A stretch of 55,483 nt of DNA from an uncultured Corynebacterium sp. (GCF_943914615.1 NZ_CALUCS010000015.1:1-55483); one strand, 5' to 3'; positions 32,132 through 41,425 are shown, counted from the first letter of the stretch. The notes: generated by a model not told the origin, from the sequence alone. A program made the numbers and translations.

Positions 32132-33514
32132 TTAGGAAATCTTGTCTTTGCCCACCGAGACTTCCGGCAGGGTCTTCGACAGTGCGGCGCCCAGAAGCCC
32201 GAAAAGCGCCAGCGCAGCCAGCGCGACTTCGGGGGAAACCAGTGCCAACACACTGGTCAGCGCACCCACGATCAGAAGCAACACGCCCATCAGGGTGTTC
32301 GCCACCGATACATAGCGGGTGCGTTGCGTGCCCTCTGCCATGTCCACGATGTAGGTGGAGCGGGCGACCCTAATCGCAGCGTGGGCAAGCGAGATGATGA
32401 AAAACGCGATGGGCAGCCACCACACCAGGGCGGTGGTCCACGCATGGGCGTCACTAAGCGAAGAAGCGTAACCCAGTGCCACGGTAATGATCAGGACGAT
32501 CGTCGCCAGTAGCGCGGCGCCGGACAGGGTGTTGCGGGAGCTCACGTCGGACAGTAGGCCAGAGATTCTGCCCGCGAGCAGCGAGGCCACGCCGGAGGCG
32601 ATCACGAACGTCCCCAGACCCGTGAAGATGGCGCTGGCCAGCGAGGATTCCTCCGTCACGCTCTGTTGGTTCGCCATCGTCACCAGGAATGTCGGCGACA
32701 GTGCGGAGGCCAGCAGCAGCGAGCGAACCAGCACGAAGCGCCTAAAGTCACGGTTAGAACGTACGAGGTCCACGATGTCGTCGAACACATCGCGTAGGTA
32801 GTTCGTGCCCTGTGGCAGCTCTTTTTGTTCTTGCTTAGTGACGCCCTCACGGATCCCCTTAAACAGCCATGCGCTGGCCAACCAGGCTGCGGCGGCGATG
32901 GCGAAGAGTACTGCGAAGAGGGTAGGGGTGAGCTCGCCCCGGGCGGCCTGAATGGCCACACCCACCAGGATCGCTACCGCGCCGGACAGGGTGGTGGCGA
33001 AGCCGGTCAGCCGCCCGCGGAAACCCTTGGGCACCGTGCGCCCGGCGATGTCCTTACTAGTCAGCGATACCAAAGAGCGGCAGGTGGACAGCAAGGCGAG
33101 GGCAAACAGGATGATCAGTCCGGCCAGCAGCCCGTCGGTCAGAAGCGCGGCGGCGACCATGATCGCACAGGCCAGCGCCTGGCCCAGTGTGCCGATCAGC
33201 ATGAAACCCAGCCGCGAGGTCTTTGTCTGCAGCCACGGGCGGAACAGGGCCTGCGGCAGCATCGAACCGGACTCACGGATCGGCACGAGCAGCGGGATGA
33301 TCCACGCCGGGGCGGCGACGACTGACAAAAACCACGGCAGAACCGTCTTAGCGGAAACGATCTGATCGCCGATGTTCTGCGTGCCGAAGCCTAGGGAATA
33401 GCGGCCTGCGTTTTCCTCGACGTGCTTCAGGTCGCTCTCGGGTGGCGTGCCAATGAACTTCGTGGTGAATGTGCGCCAGAACTTGCTGGATTCTGTGCTG
33501 GACTTGCCGGACAT
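32132..33514 (-). CDS. MFS-type membrane protein of unknown substrate
   Basis: A 460-residue polytopic protein with about 12 helices, an MFS-like arrangement and a long charged loop in the middle (about residues 195-240, GIREGVTKQEQKELPQG...RSNRDFRRF). The first 55 residues are soluble (SGKSSTESSKFWRTF). Repeated -SLTSKDIAGR- and -DMAEGTQRTRY- segments follow helices 4 and 10, matching the MFS loop 2-3 type motif only loosely. I do not recognise a characterised relative. The start is ATG 33514, preceded by GAAGGGTGGGG; an upstream in-frame start at 33622 would run through the tRNA-Gln gene and is rejected. It lies 88 nt upstream of glmU. A GC-rich palindrome CGCCCGCGGGCG (32119-32130) directly follows its stop. 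Confidence 0.75.
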   Translation of the reverse strand: MSGKSSTESSKFWRTFTTKFIGTPPESDLKHVEENAGRYSLGFGTQNIGDQIVSAKTVLPWFLSVVAAPAWIIPLLVPIRESGSMLPQALFRPWLQTKTSRLGFMLIGTLGQALACAIMVAAALLTDGLLAGLIILFALALLSTCRSLVSLTSKDIAGRTVPKGFRGRLTGFATTLSGAVAILVGVAIQAARGELTPTLFAVLFAIAAAAWLASAWLFKGIREGVTKQEQKELPQGTNYLRDVFDDIVDLVRSNRDFRRFVLVRSLLLASALSPTFLVTMANQQSVTEESSLASAIFTGLGTFVIASGVASLLAGRISGLLSDVSSRNTLSGAALLATIVLIITVALGYASSLSDAHAWTTALVWWLPIAFFIISLAHAAIRVARSTYIVDMAEGTQRTRYVSVANTLMGVLLLIVGALTSVLALVSPEVALAALALFGLLGAALSKTLPEVSVGKDKIS

Positions 33515-33543
33515 GTATCGCCCCACCCTTCCAAATAAAAAAG

Positions 33544-33615
33544 CTCTCCCACCAGGACTCGAACCTAGAATGACGGTACCAAAAACCGTAGTGTTGCCAA
33601 TTACACCATGGGAGA
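33544..33615 (-). tRNA. tRNA-Gln (anticodon TTG)
   Basis: 72 nt. Acceptor TCTCCCA pairs perfectly with TGGGAGA; the anticodon stem ACGGT/ACCGT holds loop TTTTGGT with anticodon TTG; the T arm is CTAGG-TTCGAGT-CCTGG; the discriminator is G. CCA is not encoded. It lies upstream of the MFS gene and divergent from mfd, in the same neighbourhood as in other corynebacteria. Confidence 0.95.
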
Positions 33616-33692
33616 AGCGCACATATTAGTGTGCAGCGAACACTCTACAGCACGCTCAACCGGGCGCATAAACCGCCGGGTGGTGTGGAGGA

Positions 33693-33705
33693 TAGACTGT
33701 TGGCC
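33693..33705 (+). promoter_or_regulatory. -10 box of a leaderless promoter for mfd
   Basis: TAGACT (33693-33698), 7 nt, ATG 33706. The in-frame start at 33631 lies upstream of this box and is not used if the box is right. Confidence 0.6.
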
Positions 33706-36700
33706 ATGAGTCAGACAGCCACGCCCAAAGCCAACGCCAACCGCTCTTCAAACCCGGCGCCCAGCCTGGCGGGGCTGCTGAAAGCTGCCGCACAGGACGG
33801 GAAACTGCGCGGGATGATGACGCACCTGGGGGAGGGCTCCCTGCATATGCAGGCCCCCGAGGGTGCGTGGCCTTTTGCGGTGGGCACGCTGGCGCAGCGC
33901 ACCCCGCTGTTGGTGGTGACGGCTACGGGTCGCCAGGCCCAGGACCTCACCACGGTGCTGCGCTACATGCTGGGTGACCGGGTGGAACTATTCCCGTCGT
34001 GGGAGACCCTTCCGCACGAGAAGCTGTCCCCGGCCGTGGAGACGGTGTCCACCCGCATGCGCGTGCTGCGCCGCCTGCATAAGGGCGATGAGAACCTGCA
34101 GGTGGTGGTGGCTCCGACCCGCGCAGCTGTGCAGCCCGTGCAGTCCAACCTGGGCGAGGTCACCCCGGTGCAGCTGAAAGTGGGCGCGGAGATCGACTTC
34201 GACTCCCTGACCCACCGTCTGCAAGAACTCGGTTACACGCACGTGGACGTGGTGGGTAAGCGCGGCCACTTCGCCATCCGCGGCGGCATCGTGGACATCT
34301 TCCCCGCGACCGAGGAGATGCCTGTCCGCGTGGACTTCTGGGGCGACGAGATCACGGAGGTGCGCGCCTTTAGCGTCGGCGACCAGCGGACCATCCCCGG
34401 GGTGGAGCCGAACCAGGTGATGGTCTATGCGTGCCGGGAACTGATCGTCACGGATGAGGTGGCGTCCAAAGCAAAGAACCTTGCCCAAGAACAAGCCGGC
34501 AACGCGGAATTGGCCGAGATCCTCGACAAGATCAGCCAGAAAATCCAGGTGCAGGGGATGGAATCGCTGATCCCGGCCCTGCACACGGCGGAGCTGGTAG
34601 CGCTGCCGGAGCTCATGCCGGAAGGTACGCACACGCTGGTGATGGCACCCGCGGCCGTCGAACGCCGCGCCCACGACCTGCGCGAAACCGGCCAGCAGTT
34701 CCTGGAGGCCGGCTGGGACGTTGCGGCAATGGGCGGCTCGGCGCCGATGGAGGGCGTGGCTTACCTTTCGATCGACGCGGTGCAGAAGGTACAGCAGAAA
34801 CTGGGGCGGCCCTGGTGGACGTTGTCTACGCTCGGGATGGCGGATTTTGACGCCGATACTTCCGATGTTCTGGAACTCAACTACGACTCGGCGCCCCGAC
34901 CGCACGGCGAGATGGAGGCCATCGGTGCGCTGATGAGCGACATCCGCAAGCGCGTGGAATCCGGCGGACGGGTGGCCTTCGCGGCTCCGACCCCGGCCGT
35001 GGCGGCCCGCATGCTGCGGCGCTTCCAAGAAGCCGGCATCGCGGCCGAGGCGATCGGTGTGGACCTAAGTGGCAGCCGTGGCCTGGGGCGGATTAAGAAG
35101 TCCAAGCACACCACCGCCGATGAGCCCGCGCCGCACCAGGTGAGCATCTATCACGCCGTGGCTTACGAGGGGTTGGTGTTCCCCTTTGCCGGGGATGACA
35201 AGCGCCCTAGCCTGCTGTTCTTTACGGAAACTGATTTGACCGGCAACCGCGTGGACGCGAAGGCCACGGGCAAGCGCAAGCCTGCGAAGAAGCGCAACCG
35301 CGTGGATCCGCTGGCGCTGGAGCCGGGTGATTTGGTGGTGCACGATTCCCACGGCATCGGAAAGTTCGTGAAGATGACGGAACGCACGGTGGGCAAGGGG
35401 CCGGACGCCTCCCGCCGTGAATACCTGGTGCTGGAATACGCTCCCAGCAAGCGGGGTGGGCCGGGCGATCAACTCTATGTGCCCATGGATCAGCTGGATA
35501 TGCTGTCGCGCTACGTCGGTGGGGAAAAGCCCGCGCTGTCGAAGATGGGTGGCGCGGATTGGAAGAACACCAAGCGCAAGGCCCGCGGTGCCGTGCGCGA
35601 GATCGCGGGCGAGTTGGTGCAGCTTTACGCCAGCCGCCAGGCCGCGCCGGGCTATGCCTTCGCCGCGGATACGCCCTGGCAGCGGGAGATGGAAGATGCT
35701 TTCCCGTTCACCGAGACCGAGGACCAGTACAACGCCATCGAGGCCGTGAAGGCCGACATGGAAAAGCCGGTGCCGATGGACCGCGTGATCGTCGGTGACG
35801 TGGGCTACGGCAAGACCGAGGTGGCGGTGCGCGCTGCGTTCAAGGCCGTGCAGTCGGGCAAGCAGGTGGCCGTGCTGGTGCCGACCACCCTGCTGGCGCA
35901 GCAGCATTACAACACGTTCAGCGAGCGCATGCAGGATTTTCCCACCACCATCAAGGAGCTTTCCCGCTTTACCACCCCGGCGGAATCCAAGAAGGTCATC
36001 GACGGCATGGCCGACGGCACGGTGGACATCGTGATCGGCACCCACCGACTGCTGCAGACGGGCGTGCATTGGAAGAATCTGGGGCTGATCATTGTGGACG
36101 AGGAGCAACGCTTCGGCGTGGAGCACAAGGAGCACATCAAGTCGCTGCGCACCCACGTGGACGTGCTGACGATGTCCGCAACCCCGATTCCCCGCACGCT
36201 GGAGATGTCGATGGCGGGCATCCGCGAGATGTCGACGATCCTCACCCCACCGGAGGACCGCCACCCGGTGCTGACGTACGTGGGCGCGCAGGAGGATAAG
36301 CACGTCGCCGCGGCCATCCGTCGCGAGCTGCTGCGCGACGGTCAAGTGTTCTACGTGCACAACAAGGTCCGCAGCATCGAGCAGACCGCCGCGGACATCC
36401 GCCGCCTGGTACCGGAGGCTCGCGTGGTGGTTGCACACGGCCAGATGAGCGAGGAGCAGCTGGAGACCACGGTGAAGGGCTTCTGGGATCGCGAGTTCGA
36501 CGTACTGGTGTGTACCACCATCGTGGAGACTGGCCTGGACATCGCCAACGCCAACACCTTGATCGTGGAAAACGCCCACCACATGGGCCTTTCCCAGCTG
36601 CACCAGCTGCGCGGCCGCGTGGGCCGTTCCCGCGAGCGCGGCTACGCCTACTTCCTCTACCCGAAGGGCGAGGTGCTGACCGAGACCTCCTACGACCGCC

Positions 36701-37461
36701 TGACGACCATCGCCCAGAACAACGACCTGGGCGCGGGCATGGCGGTGGCCATGAAGGACCTGGAGATGCGCGGTGCGGGCAATGTCTTGGGTGCCGAGCA
36801 GTCCGGTCACATCGCGGGCGTGGGCTTCGACCTTTATGTCCGCCTGGTCGGCGAGGCGGTGGAGGCGTTCCGCGCGATGGCCGACGGCAAGCCCGTTGAC
36901 GGCCGGGAGGAGGAAAAGAAGGAGATCCGCATCGACCTGCCGGTGGATGCGCACATCCCGGCCGAGTACATCGCCTCGGAGCGTCTGCGCCTGGAGGCCT
37001 ACCGCAAGTTCGCGGAGGTGCAGGACGAGGAGCAGATCGAGAAGGTGCTCGAGGAGCTGCGCGACCGCTACGGCAAGCTGCCGGAGCAGATCCAGATGCT
37101 CGCGGTGCTTTCGCGCCTGCGCCTGCTGTGCCGCGATCTGCAGGTCACGGAGGTGGTGGCCACGGGCTCGAAAATCAGCTTCAGTCCCATCGAGCTGCAG
37201 GATTCCACCCAGGTGCGCCTGAAGCGCCTGTTCCCCGCCGCGAACTACCGCGCGACCACGAAGATCGTGCTGATCCCGGCACCGAAGCGAGGCCAGGGCA
37301 TGCGAGCGGTTCCGCTGCGCGATACGGAGCTGGTGCAGTGGTGCGCCGATGCGTTGACGCAGCTGGCTGGCATCCCGATTCGCAACATGGCGGGCGGTGC
37401 CGGCAAGGGGGCTGGCAAGGGCTCAAGTAAGGGGGCAGGCAAGGATAAGGGCACGTCCTAA
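33706..37461 (+). CDS. mfd: Transcription-repair coupling factor
   Basis: Displaces stalled RNA polymerase and recruits UvrA to template-strand lesions. 1251 residues, standard order: UvrB-like domains 1-2 (about 30-330); an RNAP-interacting CarD/TRCF domain (from LEPGDLVVHDSHGIGKF, about 540-620); RecG-like translocase with Walker A GDVGYGKTE at about residue 698 and DEEQ box at about 797; helicase motif VI HQLRGRVGRSRERGYAY; and the C-terminal TRCF domain (about 1080-1200). A Gly/Lys tail (GGAGKGAGKGSSKG) ends the protein. Residue 1 is placed at 33706 because of the TAGACT box and because the upstream in-frame codons (from 33631) are not conserved-looking. mazG follows after 25 nt with its own promoter-like box. 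Confidence 0.96.
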   Translation: MSQTATPKANANRSSNPAPSLAGLLKAAAQDGKLRGMMTHLGEGSLHMQAPEGAWPFAVGTLAQRTPLLVVTATGRQAQDLTTVLRYMLGDRVELFPSWETLPHEKLSPAVETVSTRMRVLRRLHKGDENLQVVVAPTRAAVQPVQSNLGEVTPVQLKVGAEIDFDSLTHRLQELGYTHVDVVGKRGHFAIRGGIVDIFPATEEMPVRVDFWGDEITEVRAFSVGDQRTIPGVEPNQVMVYACRELIVTDEVASKAKNLAQEQAGNAELAEILDKISQKIQVQGMESLIPALHTAELVALPELMPEGTHTLVMAPAAVERRAHDLRETGQQFLEAGWDVAAMGGSAPMEGVAYLSIDAVQKVQQKLGRPWWTLSTLGMADFDADTSDVLELNYDSAPRPHGEMEAIGALMSDIRKRVESGGRVAFAAPTPAVAARMLRRFQEAGIAAEAIGVDLSGSRGLGRIKKSKHTTADEPAPHQVSIYHAVAYEGLVFPFAGDDKRPSLLFFTETDLTGNRVDAKATGKRKPAKKRNRVDPLALEPGDLVVHDSHGIGKFVKMTERTVGKGPDASRREYLVLEYAPSKRGGPGDQLYVPMDQLDMLSRYVGGEKPALSKMGGADWKNTKRKARGAVREIAGELVQLYASRQAAPGYAFAADTPWQREMEDAFPFTETEDQYNAIEAVKADMEKPVPMDRVIVGDVGYGKTEVAVRAAFKAVQSGKQVAVLVPTTLLAQQHYNTFSERMQDFPTTIKELSRFTTPAESKKVIDGMADGTVDIVIGTHRLLQTGVHWKNLGLIIVDEEQRFGVEHKEHIKSLRTHVDVLTMSATPIPRTLEMSMAGIREMSTILTPPEDRHPVLTYVGAQEDKHVAAAIRRELLRDGQVFYVHNKVRSIEQTAADIRRLVPEARVVVAHGQMSEEQLETTVKGFWDREFDVLVCTTIVETGLDIANANTLIVENAHHMGLSQLHQLRGRVGRSRERGYAYFLYPKGEVLTETSYDRLTTIAQNNDLGAGMAVAMKDLEMRGAGNVLGAEQSGHIAGVGFDLYVRLVGEAVEAFRAMADGKPVDGREEEKKEIRIDLPVDAHIPAEYIASERLRLEAYRKFAEVQDEEQIEKVLEELRDRYGKLPEQIQMLAVLSRLRLLCRDLQVTEVVATGSKISFSPIELQDSTQVRLKRLFPAANYRATTKIVLIPAPKRGQGMRAVPLRDTELVQWCADALTQLAGIPIRNMAGGAGKGAGKGSSKGAGKDKGTS

Positions 37462-37473
37462 ACACTGACGCGC

Positions 37474-37486
37474 TAGAATAACCGCC
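37474..37486 (+). promoter_or_regulatory. -10 box of a leaderless promoter for mazG
   Basis: TAGAAT (37474-37479), 7 nt, ATG 37487. It lies in the 25-nt gap after mfd. Confidence 0.6.
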
Positions 37487-38812
37487 ATGTCAGTCGTATT
37501 ACTAGATCCCCGTTTCCCCGCGATGATTCCCGTGGAGGCCGTCGATCTGCTCCGTGGAGATGTGTGCTACACGGAGGAGGTGCCCATCCGCGTCCGCTGG
37601 GTTATCGCGGATCTGGGCGGCCACACGGTCGATGAGTCCGACATTATCGTCACGACGGATCTGGAAAACGAAGCTGTCGTTACCCGCATCGAGGCTGGTG
37701 AGGAGCTCATCACCGCGCCGAGCCTCAAGGTGCACATGGAGCCCGCCCGCGAACTGGAGGCCGGTAGCTCTTCTGTTAGTGACGCCACCGACGGGGAAAA
37801 CGCAGCCGAGATCACCCACTCGGGCGATGGCGTGGTGGACGGCGAGATCGTCGGGACCGACGAGCACACTGCGGCCGTGGCCGGCCTGCGTCGCACGACG
37901 CGCACCGAGGTGCCAGCTTCCGTGATGGATGAAATCGAGGACGCGGTGGCGCTGATGGCACGTGCCCTGCGCCAGGGGGAGTGGGAGCAGTCCATGACCC
38001 ACACCAGCCTGGTGAAGTTCCTGCGGGAGGAAACCGAGGAGCTGGCCCGCACCATCGATCTGATGGAGAACTGGGAGCCTGAGGGCGAGGGTGAGGCTGT
38101 TGCGCGTCCGGAGTGGATCGAGCAGGATCTGTGCTCCGAGCTGTCGGACGTGTTGCTGCAGGTGCTTTTCCACGCAGAGATCGCCAACCGCCGTGGTGCC
38201 TTCGACATTGGCCACGTGGCCGGGGCGTTTTCTGCGAAGCTGCGCGCCCGCGCCCCCTACCTGTTTGAGGAGGTCGAGCGTCAGGTTCCGCGCCAGGAGC
38301 AGGATCGCCTATGGGAGGAGGGCAAGAAGGAAGAGGAAGCTCAGCGAATTCGCAGTTTCGGTGAGGAGTACCTGCGCTACAGCGAGGCCAAGAAGGAAGC
38401 TGAGCGGAAGGCGGCCGAGAAGCAGGCTGAGCCTGCACAGCCTGCACAGTCTGCACAGCCCCGCCAGGAGCCGCACGCGGAACAGTTCCCGGCTGTCCAA
38501 GCGCCCGCTGAAACGGCAGGTCCGGCAGTCCCCGCCAGCTCTGTTGGCACAGCTGTCGGCTCGACTGGCACCAGCGCCCTGACCGCAGCGGAGGCCGTCA
38601 TCGCTGAGGCGCGGGAGCGGGGAATCCCGGATAAGGACATCCCGACCGACATCCGCTACCCGATGGTTGGCCTGGAGCTAGATAGCCCCGGTGAGGCAGA
38701 GCGCCGCCTACACGATGCTGTTGCGGCGTTCCGCGAGAAGCTGCAGTCCCAACAGCACAAGCCTCAGCATCCCAACCCCCAGCAGCCAGGGAGCCAGCAG
38801 CAGGGCAACTAG
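37487..38812 (+). CDS. mazG: MazG-family nucleoside triphosphate pyrophosphohydrolase
   Basis: Hydrolyses (oxidised or non-canonical) NTPs to NMP and pyrophosphate, limiting mutation and affecting (p)ppGpp levels. 441 residues, clearly longer than the about 325 of mycobacterial MazG (Rv1021). An N-terminal domain (1-90) comes first, as in mycobacterial MazG. The catalytic MazG core is at about 150-275: EETEELARTIDLM and LCSELSDVLLQVLFHAEIA supply the Glu and Asp metal ligands. After it come a charged helix, an Ala/Gln/Pro-rich linker (about 305-365), and a compact C-terminal segment (about 370-425, TAAEAVIAEARERGIPDKDI). This last part is unlike the usual MazG end and its role is unknown. The stop is shared with the convergent ABC permease gene via CTAG. 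Confidence 0.88.
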   Translation: MSVVLLDPRFPAMIPVEAVDLLRGDVCYTEEVPIRVRWVIADLGGHTVDESDIIVTTDLENEAVVTRIEAGEELITAPSLKVHMEPARELEAGSSSVSDATDGENAAEITHSGDGVVDGEIVGTDEHTAAVAGLRRTTRTEVPASVMDEIEDAVALMARALRQGEWEQSMTHTSLVKFLREETEELARTIDLMENWEPEGEGEAVARPEWIEQDLCSELSDVLLQVLFHAEIANRRGAFDIGHVAGAFSAKLRARAPYLFEEVERQVPRQEQDRLWEEGKKEEEAQRIRSFGEEYLRYSEAKKEAERKAAEKQAEPAQPAQSAQPRQEPHAEQFPAVQAPAETAGPAVPASSVGTAVGSTGTSALTAAEAVIAEARERGIPDKDIPTDIRYPMVGLELDSPGEAERRLHDAVAAFREKLQSQQHKPQHPNPQQPGSQQQGN

Positions 38813-39666
38813 CGCCGCGTTAGAAAACTGCGTACCAGGCCTTCACGTGGGGCGAAGAGGTACGTCAGCCCGAAGATGGCCGACTGTACCAGCACGATGG
38901 TGCCGCCAGTGGATACGTCTACGTTGAAGCTCAGCAGGATGCCCGTGATACAGCTGACCCACGCCACCAACGGGGCAATAAGCAGCATGTGGCGGAAGCG
39001 GCGCGTCCACAGGTAAGCGGTTGCGCCGGGGGTAATCAGCATTGCTACCACCAAGATCACGCCAACGGCCTGGGCGCTGGCCACCACCACGCACGCCAGG
39101 CACGCCAACAGTGCCCACCGTATGGCCTTCGTATTGAAGCCCATGGTTCTGGAGTGTTCGGCGTCAAAAGCCCACAGAGTAAACGTGCGTGCATTCGCCA
39201 GCAACACCACAAACGCGATGCCTCCAATTGCCAGGATCTGCCACAGCGCGGACTGCGTGATGCCCAGCAGGTTGCCGAACAGGATCTCCTGTAAGTGCGT
39301 GCCGCTAGGCGTCACAGAAAGAAGCACTAGTCCGAGAGCGAAGAAGGTGGTGAAGACAATGCCGATGGAGGTGTCCTCCCGCAGGGTGGTTCTTTCCTTT
39401 ACCGAGCCGACCAGGCCGACGGCGATGAGTGCGGCCAGCATCGCACCGACGGCGAAGGGCGCTCCGGTGATGTAGGCCAGCACCACACCGGGCAGCACGG
39501 CGTGGGAGACCGCATCGCCTAGCAGTGACCAGCCCACCAAGATCAGCCAGCAGCTCAGTAGTCCCGCGACCACGGCCATCACGCTGGCGGCGAGCACCGC
39601 CCGCTGTACGAAGCTGTAGCTCAGGGGCACCAGGATTGGGTCGAAAAGAGTCGAAAGTGTGCTCAT
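38809..39666 (-). CDS. Manganese/iron-type ABC transporter permease (ABC-3 family)
   Basis: A 285-residue membrane protein with about eight helices, of the ZnuB/MntB/SitC group. Recognisable parts: SLLGDAVSHAVLPGVVLAY (cytoplasmic coupling helix, about residues 47-66), KERTTLREDTSIGIVFT, and the SAQAVGVILVVAMLITPGATAYL region near 195-220. It is the third gene of the binding protein-ATPase-permease operon and starts with an ATGA overlap to the ATPase gene. It ends tail-to-tail with mazG through a shared CTAG. Metal specificity follows from the binding protein and regulator, not from this subunit. Only one permease is present, so it presumably acts as a homodimer. Confidence 0.9.
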   Translation of the reverse strand: MSTLSTLFDPILVPLSYSFVQRAVLAASVMAVVAGLLSCWLILVGWSLLGDAVSHAVLPGVVLAYITGAPFAVGAMLAALIAVGLVGSVKERTTLREDTSIGIVFTTFFALGLVLLSVTPSGTHLQEILFGNLLGITQSALWQILAIGGIAFVVLLANARTFTLWAFDAEHSRTMGFNTKAIRWALLACLACVVVASAQAVGVILVVAMLITPGATAYLWTRRFRHMLLIAPLVAWVSCITGILLSFNVDVSTGGTIVLVQSAIFGLTYLFAPREGLVRSFLTRR

Positions 39667-40472
39667 CGCTGCGCCTCCTCACTAGCGACCAGCTGTGCGT
39701 CCGCCGTGTTGGTGCTGAAGGTGCGCGCGAGGTTCTCTGCTGTCAGAACCTCTTCCAGCGCCCCTTCGGCCACGATCCGCCGGTTGAGCATAGCCACGTT
39801 GTCGCACAGTTCCGGCAGCCGGTCCAAATCGTGTGTGGAGATCAGTAGCGCTGTCCCGGCCTCGGCGAGCTCGTGTAGCAGTGCGGTGATCTGCGATTGT
39901 GACTGCGTATCCACCCCCGCGAAGGGTTCGTCCAGCAGCATGATCTTCGCCTCCTGCGCGATGCCGCGTGCTACGAAAACGCGCTTGCGCTGGCCGCCTG
40001 ATAGCGCGCCGACGGGGCGGTTCTGCAGGTCGGTCAGTCCGGTCTGCCGCAATGCCGCGTCGATGATGCGGTTGTTTTCTCTTTTCTCTTGACGCCAACT
40101 CTTCAGCCCCCATAGCGCCGAACCCTGCGGTAGCAGGCCTACCTTGGAGCGTGCGCGGCGCCGTCCGCTGGCAACAATGTCGCGCACGCTGATGGGGAAG
40201 TTCCAGTCCACGTGGTCGTGTTGAGGGACGTAGGCCACCGTGCCGCGTGAGCCGGTGGCGTTGACCGTTATGCTCCCGGAAGTGGGGCGCACCAGCCCCA
40301 TGATGGCTTTGAACAGGGTGGACTTGCCCGCGCCGTTCATGCCGATCAAGGCGGTGATCTGCCCGAAGCCGAGCTGCAGGTTTACGCCGGTGAGAGCATC
40401 GACGTGGCCGTAACTCACGTGCACATTGTCGACGACCAGCGCGGGGGAGGGGGAAGAGTGTGGCGAGTTCAT
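39663..40472 (-). CDS. Metal ABC transporter ATP-binding protein
   Basis: A 269-residue ABC ATPase of the ZnuC/MntA type. Walker A is GMNGAGKST (about 44-52). The Q-loop appears as VPQHDHVDWNFPIS, a motif typical of this transporter family. The signature is LSGGQRKR, Walker B IMLLDEPFAGVD and the H-loop STHDLDRL. The segment between Q-loop and signature (RARSKVGLLPQGSALWGLK) is longer than in ZnuC. It starts at ATG 40472, immediately after the binding-protein stop codon, and its own stop overlaps the permease start (ATGA). It energises uptake of the metal delivered by the lipoprotein. Confidence 0.93.
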   Translation of the reverse strand: MNSPHSSPSPALVVDNVHVSYGHVDALTGVNLQLGFGQITALIGMNGAGKSTLFKAIMGLVRPTSGSITVNATGSRGTVAYVPQHDHVDWNFPISVRDIVASGRRRARSKVGLLPQGSALWGLKSWRQEKRENNRIIDAALRQTGLTDLQNRPVGALSGGQRKRVFVARGIAQEAKIMLLDEPFAGVDTQSQSQITALLHELAEAGTALLISTHDLDRLPELCDNVAMLNRRIVAEGALEEVLTAENLARTFSTNTADAQLVASEEAQR

Positions 40473-41387
40473 TTATTCCTTCGGATTCTTGCCCGTGAGT
40501 CCGCTGACGATGGTTTGGGCGTCGTAAGAAAGAAGGTCGAGGTAGGTCGGTACAGGACCGTCGGCTTCGGAGAGCGAGTCGACGTACAGTGTACCGCCGT
40601 CGCGGGCACCGGTATCTCGCATGAGCTGTTCCTTCGGCCCGGGCTCCACTGTAGATTCGCAGAAAACAGCGGGGACGTCATTGTCCTTGACGAAATCGGC
40701 TGCCTGGGTGATTTGCTGGGGAGTGATCTCGCCCTCGGTGTTGACGGGCCAGATGTAGCCCTCCTTCATGCCGGCATCGTGGGTGAGGTAGCTGAAGGCA
40801 CCCTCACAGCTCATCAGTGCCCGCTGGTGGCGGGGCAGGGATTTCAGGCCGTCCTGGAGCTCGGTCTGCACGTCGTCGAGCTTGTCTTTGTACTTCTTGC
40901 CGTTGTCCTCGTAGGTCTTTGTGTTTTCCGGACGCAGGTCGCTCAAGGCCTGGACGATGTTGTCCACATAGGTTTTGGCGAGGGTGGGGCTCATCCAGGC
41001 GTGTGGGTTGGGCTGATCGGTGCCCTTGATGTTGATGGGCTTCACGCCGTCGCTGGCAGTGGTGCGCTGGGCGGAGCTGTCTGCGGTCAGCTTGTCCAGC
41101 CAGTGTTCCAGTCCCAGTCCGTTGTTGATGATGAGCTCCGCTTCGGACGCGGCGGCGATGTCGCTGGGGGTGGGATCGTAGCCGTGAACCTCCGCGCCGG
41201 GTTGGGTCAGTGAGCGCACGGTGAGGGTCTCGCCGGCGATGTTGGAGGTGATGTCTTCCAAGATGGTGAAAGTCGTTAGAACCTCGGCTTTTTCATCGGG
41301 TGTGTTCTCGCTATTACAGGCGGTGGTGCCTGCAACTGCGAGGATTGTGGTGCACAGAGTTGCCGCTAGCTTCTTACTGGGCTTCAT
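40473..41387 (-). CDS. Metal-binding lipoprotein of the ABC importer (Mn/Fe cluster A-I)
   Basis: A 304-residue solute-binding protein. A signal peptide precedes Cys24 in AVAGTTAC, a somewhat relaxed lipobox. Family ligands are visible: His in EVHGYDPTPSD, His in QPNPHAWMSPTL, Glu in FCESTVEPGPKEQLM, and Asp in YVDSLSEADGPVPTYLDLL. There is no His-rich loop of the kind found in zinc-specific ZnuA, and the His-His-Glu-Asp set favours Mn2+ or Fe2+. ATG 41387 is used; the longer open frame to 41813 runs through the promoter and the divergent regulator and is rejected. It heads the three-gene operon and is probably repressed by the DtxR-type protein opposite. Confidence 0.9.
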   Translation of the reverse strand: MKPSKKLAATLCTTILAVAGTTACNSENTPDEKAEVLTTFTILEDITSNIAGETLTVRSLTQPGAEVHGYDPTPSDIAAASEAELIINNGLGLEHWLDKLTADSSAQRTTASDGVKPINIKGTDQPNPHAWMSPTLAKTYVDNIVQALSDLRPENTKTYEDNGKKYKDKLDDVQTELQDGLKSLPRHQRALMSCEGAFSYLTHDAGMKEGYIWPVNTEGEITPQQITQAADFVKDNDVPAVFCESTVEPGPKEQLMRDTGARDGGTLYVDSLSEADGPVPTYLDLLSYDAQTIVSGLTGKNPKE

Positions 41388-41425
41388 TTTCAAGGTAATA
41401 AACTTTCCGATAGTGAGGGGCGTAA

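Noticed and set aside
33514..33622. Upstream start of the MFS gene at 33622
   Set aside because: These codons are the tRNA-Gln gene read through; ATG 33514 has a Shine-Dalgarno sequence.
35065..36954. 629-codon minus-strand frame opposite mfd
   Set aside because: His/Leu/Val/Gln-rich antisense shadow of mfd codon bias; no motif.
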